Shown here one piece after another: positions 1-7,177 of a stretch of 25,407 nucleotides of DNA; within the stretch, counting starts at the first letter, position 1; each line of letters starts with the position of its first letter. The DNA lies in the IMG/VR virus record IMGVR_UViG_3300027733_000187, positions 1-25,407 of that record. One strand, given 5' to 3'. The translations under genes and the position numbers were made by a program. The notes below the pieces were generated by a model. That model ran no database searches. It worked only from the letters and a program-made list of their open reading frames with translations, and was not told where the DNA came from. This DNA comes from a virus.

Positions 1-119
1 TTAGCAGGAATCTGAACACTTGATAGTGCAGGATTCATTACTAACTGTTTTAACTGCTCATCGGCAGCATCGATTTGTACTCTGTCTGATAATTCTTGAA
101 TAAATTCAGCTAATGTCAT
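1..119 (-). CDS. Partial hypothetical protein (N-terminal 39 residues), probably virion-related
   Basis: An open frame starts with ATG at 119 and runs off the window edge without a stop. It begins MTLAEFIQELSDRVQ and looks helical and amphipathic. It is the next gene after the portal and minor head genes, so a scaffold, head-associated or capsid-operon protein would fit, but nothing in these residues identifies a family. The 48-base gap upstream holds a perfect TAnnTTTG promoter element, which suggests that this gene may open a separate transcription unit. The existence of the gene is well supported by the reading frame and position; its function is unknown. Confidence 0.6.
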   Translation of the reverse strand, partial: MTLAEFIQELSDRVQIDAADEQLKQLVMNPALSSVQIPA

Positions 120-151
120 AGTGTTTTTCCTTGCGGACTTTTATGTTTATG

Positions 152-159
152 CAAATATA
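152..159 (-). promoter_or_regulatory. Candidate Bacteroidota-type -7 promoter element
   Basis: On the minus strand this reads TATATTTG followed by C, a perfect match to the Bacteroidota -7 consensus TAnnTTTG. It lies in the gap between the minor head gene and the partial gene starting at 119, leaving a leader of roughly 25-30 bases. I see no clear -33 TTG/TTTG element at the usual distance, so the call is tentative. Confidence 0.45.
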
Positions 160-167
160 AGATATTG

Positions 168-1088
168 CTAAGCATTTTTAAACTTATCTCTCAATTCTTT
201 AGGCACTACTGCAGCACTAACAGGATAAAGCTGATGGTTACAATTGTAACCTCCGCGATTTATGCGGAAGTTAGAAGCATTTGTGCCCGCAATCATACCT
301 TGAGGCAGACCTGTTTTTTCATAGATGGGAACTTGCTCTCCGCAAATATTACCACTTACAATCTCTTCAAGTTGACTTTGATGTATGTAAGGCATACAAG
401 TTTTCTTTGCTGCTATTAGTGCATCGCAAAACGGCCTTGAGGTATCCTTCAGTGAGCCATCATACTTATACCATACTAATCCTAAATCATCAGTTAGCGT
501 TGCATTGTAGTTAGCACTAAACTGATTCAAGCTATCTGTTACAATCTGCTTTGTATATCTCACTAATCTTCCATCACCAGTATCAGTGTTAAGCATGAAC
601 TCACGAGCTTGCTCGATAAAGTCTGCTCTACTTCCGCCTGTTGTTACATTCTTAACTAAGATGTCTTTGATTGGTCCTGTAAAGTTAGCTGCTATTGCAT
701 CCTGACCTAACTGCTCAATCACGCTATCCTGTGCAAGCTGTTGTATCTGCTCAAGCACTGATGGCACTTTATATTTGCCTACCGTTGCAGTAAAATAATC
801 ACGCTGTAATGCTGAGATAGTTTTATAATCTTCAATAATTGCATCGAGATCATCTTGATATTCCTTGCTGAAGATAGTCTTATCAAGTTCTGCCTTAATC
901 TTTGCAATAGTCTTGATGTTTTTAACCGAAGGCTTGATTTGTCCGTTGGATGTTTCCAATTCAGCAGATAATTCTAATACGACCTTATAGGCATCTTCTT
1001 GAAGCTTTGGCATCTTAGTATTCCAAGCATCAATTCGAGCTTCTATAAGGTCTGTAATCTGCCTTATTATTGCATCTGCTTTAGCCAT
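168..1088 (-). CDS. Phage minor head protein (Mu gpF/SPP1 gp7-like head morphogenesis)
   Basis: This 306-residue protein follows the portal gene by 3 bases, the usual place for a minor head or head-morphogenesis protein. The N-terminal half is helical. The C-terminal part carries the family-like pattern of a Ser-Arg-Pro-Phe-Cys stretch (about residues 218-222) followed near the end by INRGGYNCNHQLYPVS (about 278-293), resembling the conserved terminal block of Mu-F-like proteins, where a Gly/Cys/His motif closes the domain. Such proteins sit inside the procapsid at the portal vertex and help DNA packaging or ejection. The length is typical of the shorter members. No toxin or ADP-ribosyltransferase extension is visible. 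The family call rests on motif memory and context, not on a search. Confidence 0.75.
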   Translation of the reverse strand: MAKADAIIRQITDLIEARIDAWNTKMPKLQEDAYKVVLELSAELETSNGQIKPSVKNIKTIAKIKAELDKTIFSKEYQDDLDAIIEDYKTISALQRDYFTATVGKYKVPSVLEQIQQLAQDSVIEQLGQDAIAANFTGPIKDILVKNVTTGGSRADFIEQAREFMLNTDTGDGRLVRYTKQIVTDSLNQFSANYNATLTDDLGLVWYKYDGSLKDTSRPFCDALIAAKKTCMPYIHQSQLEEIVSGNICGEQVPIYEKTGLPQGMIAGTNASNFRINRGGYNCNHQLYPVSAAVVPKELRDKFKNA

Positions 1089-1091
1089 CTA

Positions 1092-2798
1092 TTATGCTAA
1101 TGGAGTTGGAGGTAATGGTTTCTTGAATTCAGCAGCGTATTTCTGCATGATTTGTTCCTGCTCAGTATATGCTAAATCTGCAAAGCCTTCCACTTCTGAT
1201 AAAGCTCTTGTTACAAATTTGCTGATATTTGCATGGATAACTAAATCTGCCTGGTCTACTGCTCCAAATGTTCTTTGCAAGCTAATGTTCTCTTCAGGTA
1301 CTCCTGCGAAAGGATCAAGTTTAAGTTTTAATATCACTAAGTCTTTTACTTTAGATTCGTTAAATTTCTTGTCTGCTAATTCAATCTGTGCTGCGTTGAT
1401 AATTGCAGGATCAACTTTTGCTTGTACCATAGATGTTAATTCATCTACTAATACTTTTCCACTAAGCATATCATAACGCTCAGGAACTGGGATATAAGGA
1501 AGCAATTCATTGATATCTATGTTCTGTGCGTAGTGCCTCCAAGCTAAGATATCATAGCAAACTTCATCCATGATTCTTACTATGTCCTCTGCAATAGAAT
1601 GCACGAAGCTGTAAAGCTCTTCTCTATCTACTTGCTTAGCAACTCCTGATTGAGCTATCGGTGTTTCAGCTAAGAACTCCATACTGATAGCACTTAATGC
1701 ATCGTAAATATGCTGTCTGATTCTTTCTTCTTGTAGTCGAGCAATCTCAGTTTGCTTCTGAACGTAGCCAATTGGAGGAGTAATAGCGTTATTCTCTCCA
1801 GCTTTTGGCATTGGCATAACTACATGCTCGAATGGATTCAATGGAAGCAATCCTTTGCCTGAACAGCTCGGACATGATATAGGTGCTGAGTTCTCTCGTG
1901 GAATCTCTCCCACTCCTTTACATCTTCCGCACTGCTGAGGCTGGATAGCCCACATAGTTGAGTGAATGTGCTGCACAATCTCAGCTTGCAAATCACTGTA
2001 CTCACGCACTGCTTCATTAAGCATTGGCACGATTCCACTGATACGAGATTCATATAGTGTGCAATGGTTGCCTTGTTGGACTACCATTCCGTTCATGTGG
2101 CGAACAGGTATGTAACCTAACACATTTGGAAACTGAAACACTTCACTTATCTTACCATTCTTCTCTTCAAATACTTGGAAGATATCAGGCTGAATCAAGA
2201 AGAATCTTCTACCATTAGTAAAGTAGTAATCATCTTCTTCATAGCTGAACATCTCTGCATCTTGTAACAGATAGAACTCGTTGATACGATAATCTAATAC
2301 CTGTGCTGATGTAAAGATTCGAGGATATGGTTTGAAGTATTCATTCTCTTGTATCTCATAATTAATAGGCATAGTTAATACCACAGCATTAGCATCTATC
2401 AAGTATGGTTTAAATGCCACGCTGAACATCCAATTAGTGATGCTACTGTTGCGAGGCAAGTCTTTCATTATGTACTTCTCAGGAGCTTCATCCTCCGCAA
2501 TAAATGCAGGAATATTAGTTGGGAAGCTTATCATCCAATCAGAAGACTTACGGATCTTCATCAAGCTGTTGTACACTTTCGTGAAAACTGGCTTAGTGAT
2601 TGGAGTGAATATCTTTTTACGATAGTTTTTAATTTCTTCACTCTCCGCTGGTCTGCGTTCTGATATCAGATCATCAGGAAATTCTCCATCAGCATGGATA
2701 GCTAACTCTTCAGCTAATTCTACTGCATCATGGTAGTATGAATGTCTGTATTTAGAACTTAAATACGGCTCAAGGAATGCTGGTGTTACTGCTGCCAT
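1092..2798 (-). CDS. Portal protein with a DnaJ-like zinc-finger insertion
   Basis: This 568-residue protein has the length of a siphovirus portal and lies directly before a Mu-F-like minor head gene. Portals form the dodecameric ring through which DNA enters and leaves the capsid. The central region (about 250-400) and the long helical C-terminus with phrases such as EIARLQEERIRQHIYDALSA fit a portal stem and crown. An unusual feature is a pair of CxxCxGxG knuckles at residues 290-297 (Cys290, Cys293) and 309-316 (Cys309, Cys312), the signature of the DnaJ central zinc finger. The start ATG overlaps the stop of the preceding glycosyltransferase gene as TAATG. The portal call depends on context plus general sequence character; an SPP1/HK97-type fold search would settle it. 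Confidence 0.75.
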   Translation of the reverse strand: MAAVTPAFLEPYLSSKYRHSYYHDAVELAEELAIHADGEFPDDLISERRPAESEEIKNYRKKIFTPITKPVFTKVYNSLMKIRKSSDWMISFPTNIPAFIAEDEAPEKYIMKDLPRNSSITNWMFSVAFKPYLIDANAVVLTMPINYEIQENEYFKPYPRIFTSAQVLDYRINEFYLLQDAEMFSYEEDDYYFTNGRRFFLIQPDIFQVFEEKNGKISEVFQFPNVLGYIPVRHMNGMVVQQGNHCTLYESRISGIVPMLNEAVREYSDLQAEIVQHIHSTMWAIQPQQCGRCKGVGEIPRENSAPISCPSCSGKGLLPLNPFEHVVMPMPKAGENNAITPPIGYVQKQTEIARLQEERIRQHIYDALSAISMEFLAETPIAQSGVAKQVDREELYSFVHSIAEDIVRIMDEVCYDILAWRHYAQNIDINELLPYIPVPERYDMLSGKVLVDELTSMVQAKVDPAIINAAQIELADKKFNESKVKDLVILKLKLDPFAGVPEENISLQRTFGAVDQADLVIHANISKFVTRALSEVEGFADLAYTEQEQIMQKYAAEFKKPLPPTPLA

Positions 2799-3625
2799 TA
2801 AATTACTTTTCTTTCACTTAGTTGGTTAAATTTTTGAGCAATTTTCATGCTCGGCATGTTCATCCTGAAGGATGCGTTTTTCGCAAGCTCATCATAAACT
2901 TGCATTTGTTGTTGAGGAATAAATTTACCTCCTACACTGAAAGCCATCCAACCTTTCTTAATAGCCATTGCTCCCGGAAATCCTTTCATCGCAGGCTGCC
3001 AATAGGTTGGCTGATATGGTGCTTGATGTGGCTGATGATTCACGCTAATCAGTGATAAATTAAAGTAAGGCTCATCAGGTCTATCTCCAGCGAATTCTCT
3101 TACCTTTAACTTGTTATCATCGTAGTACATCTCAGCATTAGCAAAGATAGTATAAGTTAAGTCATTTTTCTTGAAGTAAATCCATTCAGATGATAAATCA
3201 TACCACTGCTCTACTTCTCCATAAGCCTCTGCAATATCTTCTTTTGTGGTCCATTCGCTAATTCCTTTCACTATATCATCCTTGCCACGATTAGCCATAG
3301 TCCATTGGACCGTACTCATAGACCTCCAAAACTCGTTGAAGTTTGCCATCGGACTGAATATCATGTCTGCATCTACAAATAATGTTTCCTCGAAAGGACT
3401 CAACTCTGCAAGATGAAACTTATTCACTAATGGTTTCTCCACAGCAGGCTCGATGATGTGATCAAATATCATCCTTTGTCCAGGATGCAAATGTCTTAAT
3501 CCTTCTTCATCAGCAATCACTGCTACCTGAACATTCATATCCGCTGACTTAGCTGACAAAGCAAGATTGTAGGCATATCTGCCATACAATGGATGCTTCA
3601 TTGCTATTGTTACTATTCCTCTCAT
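2798..3625 (-). CDS. Glycosyltransferase-like protein (GT-A fold, DxD motif)
   Basis: The protein is 275 residues from the ATG at 3625. A TTG six bases further upstream is possible, but the ATG overlaps the preceding stop as ATGA and is preferred. Residues 1-90 look like a nucleotide-sugar-binding Rossmann-like half ending in the metal-binding motif FVDADM (Asp85, Asp87), as in GT8-type and related retaining transferases. The later part is rich in Trp/Tyr/Pro and has no motif I can place. The gene sits between a tail gene and the portal gene and is coupled to both, so it is expressed with virion genes. Likely targets are virion proteins or host surface sugars, but no substrate can be read from the sequence. 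It is one of three transferase-like genes in the window. Confidence 0.7.
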   Translation of the reverse strand: MRGIVTIAMKHPLYGRYAYNLALSAKSADMNVQVAVIADEEGLRHLHPGQRMIFDHIIEPAVEKPLVNKFHLAELSPFEETLFVDADMIFSPMANFNEFWRSMSTVQWTMANRGKDDIVKGISEWTTKEDIAEAYGEVEQWYDLSSEWIYFKKNDLTYTIFANAEMYYDDNKLKVREFAGDRPDEPYFNLSLISVNHQPHQAPYQPTYWQPAMKGFPGAMAIKKGWMAFSVGGKFIPQQQMQVYDELAKNASFRMNMPSMKIAQKFNQLSERKVI

Positions 3626-5256
3626 ATACAATTTTTGTTATACAATGTAGGCTCATTCTGTGCCATTAGAGCCACTTTCGATTGAGCAAGGTTATATTTA
3701 CCATTCTCACCCCATTCAGGCTCGTAATCCTCTGCAATGCAGAAGAACTGATTATTTTCTATTAGTAATGTATCTGATAATAATTGAAGTCTAATGACAT
3801 CATGAGTAGGCTCATCTACATAGTCAAACCATGCAGTTCTAACTTTTCCACTCTGAGCAAATGGTCTGCTCATTGTTCCATCTGAATACAAGTATTGTTC
3901 AGTTTTAACAGGATACATCGGATTGAATTGAAGCAATCTCAATCGCTGTCTTAATCTAAAGAATACATTTGATCCTGAAGCATTAAAGAAGAAACCAAAA
4001 GCATAGCCTTGATTAGTACCTTGTACCATTACTGAGCAGTCATGAGATCCTGTTGCCTTATAATTTACAATCGTATAAGATTGCGTAGTGATTCCTGCAC
4101 ACTCATCATCAATACTGATAGTGTAGCAATCAGAAGTAAGACTACCACCTGGCACATCACATGATTCTATACTATTCCAATCAAAGCACCATATCATTCT
4201 ATCTTTGTAGTAAGTAATTGGATTAGTAACACTACTTGAATCATACCAAATTGAAGCACAAGAGCCATCAGGATAAGTAACTGATATACGCTGATCGTAG
4301 CACATCTCTTCAAACTTGATGTCATAAATAACTCCATTCTGTGCTTCAGGATTAGCTAATATAAAAGGCTGTGCTGTTGCTCCTGAATATGTGAAGAACT
4401 CTGCAAACTCTCCATTCAAATAAGTCTTTGATAGTGTAGCATTCGCACTATCTTGAATCTCCATATAAGCAATGGTATCTTCAGGCATATTCATTACTTT
4501 GTAACTCAACTTATAGTCAGTTCCATTGATAATACTATTGAATATTGTCAAAGGATATGCAGTAGCTACTGATCCATCAATCTTTTGCCATCCATTTACT
4601 GACTCGACATAAGTCCAATGTGCATTCACGCTACTATTAGGTACTACGCATACTCCTGATGTAATATTTCTAATCTCTAAATTCTTAATCGTAACTGCTG
4701 AAGTATTGCAATAAAAAGCAAAATCTAAATTGATATAAGAACTAACTATCAAACATCTTCTTCCATCAATATTAGTTTCAAAGTTGTTTAATAAATTAAC
4801 GAAGTTCCAACTATTTGTAATAGCATTACCTAAACCAATTTTGAAATCTCCTCCATTATCATAAGTAAATTCAAAGCTGATTAAAAATACATCTCCAACT
4901 GCTCCTGGTAATGTTTGTCCTAAACCTATTTGAGATGCAGTAGGATCTGATGTTGCTCCATCAACAGTCCAAGTCCATGTAGTAGGTGCTCCTATTACAG
5001 TTCCTGTTGCAAAATTATACTCATTCCAATTGCTTAAGTCATTTGCAAAGCTTCCATTATTTACTACATCATTAAATGTAGTAATATCACAAGCATAAGT
5101 TGTTCCTACAGGCTCATTCATAAACTGAATGCAAGTAGTATCTCCAGCTTGTGCAAGTTGTGCATATGCTCTTGTATCATTATTTAAACAAGGCTGACCT
5201 GCGAATAAAGGATCTTCAAATAATATTGGTTGGTTAGGTATAAAACTAATTGCCAT
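3622..5256 (-). CDS. Distal tail/structural protein with carbohydrate-binding-like beta-sandwich domains
   Basis: This 544-residue protein lies downstream of the tape measure in the tail block. The N-terminus (1-55) is a Bacteroidota-phage-type leader with several cysteines. Residues about 64-200 begin with a phrase of the NGSFxxxLxxWxxY type and continue with alternating beta segments, typical of CBM4/9-like galactose-binding domains. A second similar domain spans about 210-320. The rest is beta-rich with scattered cysteines. Such domains at a tail tip would contact host capsule or outer-membrane glycans. It overlaps the preceding gene by 11 bases. No enzymatic motif is visible, so a binding rather than a cleaving role is inferred. 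Structural role is likely; the domain names are from pattern recognition. Confidence 0.6.
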   Translation of the reverse strand: MAISFIPNQPILFEDPLFAGQPCLNNDTRAYAQLAQAGDTTCIQFMNEPVGTTYACDITTFNDVVNNGSFANDLSNWNEYNFATGTVIGAPTTWTWTVDGATSDPTASQIGLGQTLPGAVGDVFLISFEFTYDNGGDFKIGLGNAITNSWNFVNLLNNFETNIDGRRCLIVSSYINLDFAFYCNTSAVTIKNLEIRNITSGVCVVPNSSVNAHWTYVESVNGWQKIDGSVATAYPLTIFNSIINGTDYKLSYKVMNMPEDTIAYMEIQDSANATLSKTYLNGEFAEFFTYSGATAQPFILANPEAQNGVIYDIKFEEMCYDQRISVTYPDGSCASIWYDSSSVTNPITYYKDRMIWCFDWNSIESCDVPGGSLTSDCYTISIDDECAGITTQSYTIVNYKATGSHDCSVMVQGTNQGYAFGFFFNASGSNVFFRLRQRLRLLQFNPMYPVKTEQYLYSDGTMSRPFAQSGKVRTAWFDYVDEPTHDVIRLQLLSDTLLIENNQFFCIAEDYEPEWGENGKYNLAQSKVALMAQNEPTLYNKNCI

Positions 5257-7177
5257 TATTCTTACTTATTAATTTGATAGTAGCCATTCCTCTTGTATGG
5301 TTATAGGTTAGTTCCGATATCCATCCTCTGCGATAAGGCTGACCATTCATGTTAAATTGCACTGTTCCGACTGTGTTTGCCATGATGATATCGAAATCAT
5401 CTTGACACATTGGATATTCCATCTCATAAAGATATAACGGAATATCAGTATTATCTACTGTTACAAAGATACCTCCACCGATTGAATTATCCACGCATTC
5501 TAATGATGAATTAGCCTCAAATTGAGCAGTAATTGCAAGCGTTGAAGCAGTCTTTTGAGCCTTAAATATTACATACCAGCCATCATTCAGGATCAATGGC
5601 CCAGTGAAATTATATCCTTGATTAGGATTAGCCTGACTCATTGTGATTAAGTTTCCAAATTGGTTATTGCTTTGCAATGTACCTCCAGCATCATAAATGA
5701 ATGCATAAATTCCAACCGTACAACTTTGCGTGCTTGTAGTGTATCCTGTGCTCGTTGCAGTTAATGCTATATTGAAATTGAATACTCCTGCAATAGGTGC
5801 TGTGAACTTATTCGCTCCATCAAAATGACTTCCATTATTGAAGATAACATTAGTGAAGTTCATCGTAGTTAACGCTCCAACAGCATAAGCAGTTAACTCA
5901 GTAGCTTGGAATTCGCCTTCTCCTTTCACTCCTGTGTACTGAGCTAAATCTCCTGGCAGTCCTCCACGATATCGGTTAAGAATGTAGCTATTAGTTAAGT
6001 TAGTATTGAAGTAATAATATATTGGCGGATTAATTAAACCTAAGTTGTTATAGTTCCATGTTTGGCCTGATGTAGGAGAGAAGTATTCGGTTTCAACTAA
6101 GAATAAATTACTATCATAATCTTGAGATCCATTTAAACTTTCAGCAATCACATTGCTGGATGTAGCCCAATCAGTGCCTAACTCAAGTGCTGTGTCGATG
6201 TTACATTCTCCTTGCACAATATACTCTTCAGGACCAAAGCCAAAGAAGTGTATCTGCTCAGGAAACAATCCTTGATCAGTTACTACACTACTTCCTACAT
6301 TAACTTTAGCGTATATACTTTTAGTATCTACTTTGCTGATGATTTCATATACATCCGATGCAGTAAAGATATTTGCATTGGTATATTGGTAATCTCTATT
6401 CTCAATTCTGATAGTCGGATATTCTCCATATGGATTCTCAACAATTAGTACTAATGGAATTCTGCGATTAATCTCATTGAATAAATCATCAAAGCTAAAC
6501 TGCGATTGACTAAAGTCATTAGTTCCGCTACCATTTCTAATATTGATACCTGTTGTAATGCATAGACCTTTCCATCCAAATCCCAATAGTGAGCCTTCCA
6601 TTTCATCAGTGAATGAAGTTGTCTGTAAGTAATCAGATGTAAACTGAAGTCTTCCATCACTCATAAACTTAATCAGGTATTCAAATGCATCATAAACTCG
6701 ATAGCAATTGACATCTGCTCGTGCAACACCTAAAGTAGAAATATCTAAAAAGTCCACTTGATATACTGGAGGAGTTGTTATGGTTACTCCATTCTTACTC
6801 TTACCTGAATCTAATGTAGTGCTGATGCTCTTATTGTTATTAATCATTGCAAAGTATGAGTTATCCTCAATCTTCACTGTTGCAGTGCAAGTCCTCTCAT
6901 TAAATTGGATATCTGACATAAATAAGTTACCACGCAATAATGTGCGGTAAGTGATTCCATCAGCACTTATTCTCACTTCAAATTTAATCTTAGTGCAATA
7001 GCCATCAGTACGAAGCTTTGTATATAAATAATCATAAGCTTCTCCAGTGAAATCGACATCAGTATCTTGATTAGCAAGTACTGAATTATACTCATAATCT
7101 CGCTTGATAGTTGTTTCGATTTCTTCCCATCCTTTGGGAGCATCAAATATTATATCATCTAAAAGAAACTGCATCAT
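5246..7177 (-). CDS. Distal tail/baseplate-like protein with an inserted C1q/TNF-like domain
   Basis: This 643-residue protein follows the tape measure directly, sharing ATGA with its stop (a second ATG at 7174 would give TGATG). The start MMQFLLDDIIFDAPKGWEEI and the region to about 120 look like a tail hub or Dit/Tal-like beta domain. Residues about 425-555 hold a phrase of the form FDGANKFTAPIAGVFNFNI, characteristic of a C1q/TNF-like jelly roll, which phages use for receptor or glycan binding. The frame resumes afterwards with a conserved-looking C-terminal domain that ends in a block resembling the N-terminal region in style, so the jelly roll seems inserted into the body of a baseplate protein. 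No catalytic residues are apparent. Position and size support a tail-tip role. Confidence 0.6.
   Translation of the reverse strand: MMQFLLDDIIFDAPKGWEEIETTIKRDYEYNSVLANQDTDVDFTGEAYDYLYTKLRTDGYCTKIKFEVRISADGITYRTLLRGNLFMSDIQFNERTCTATVKIEDNSYFAMINNNKSISTTLDSGKSKNGVTITTPPVYQVDFLDISTLGVARADVNCYRVYDAFEYLIKFMSDGRLQFTSDYLQTTSFTDEMEGSLLGFGWKGLCITTGINIRNGSGTNDFSQSQFSFDDLFNEINRRIPLVLIVENPYGEYPTIRIENRDYQYTNANIFTASDVYEIISKVDTKSIYAKVNVGSSVVTDQGLFPEQIHFFGFGPEEYIVQGECNIDTALELGTDWATSSNVIAESLNGSQDYDSNLFLVETEYFSPTSGQTWNYNNLGLINPPIYYYFNTNLTNSYILNRYRGGLPGDLAQYTGVKGEGEFQATELTAYAVGALTTMNFTNVIFNNGSHFDGANKFTAPIAGVFNFNIALTATSTGYTTSTQSCTVGIYAFIYDAGGTLQSNNQFGNLITMSQANPNQGYNFTGPLILNDGWYVIFKAQKTASTLAITAQFEANSSLECVDNSIGGGIFVTVDNTDIPLYLYEMEYPMCQDDFDIIMANTVGTVQFNMNGQPYRRGWISELTYNHTRGMATIKLISKNNGN

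Noticed and set aside
165-514. Plus-strand open frames opposite the minor head gene
   Set aside because: They lie antisense to a well-supported gene, have odd composition (Cys/His/Tyr-rich) and no family resemblance; shadows.
1838-2053. 71-codon minus-strand frame inside the portal gene
   Set aside because: It overlaps the zinc-finger region in another frame; its cysteines only reflect that region's base composition.
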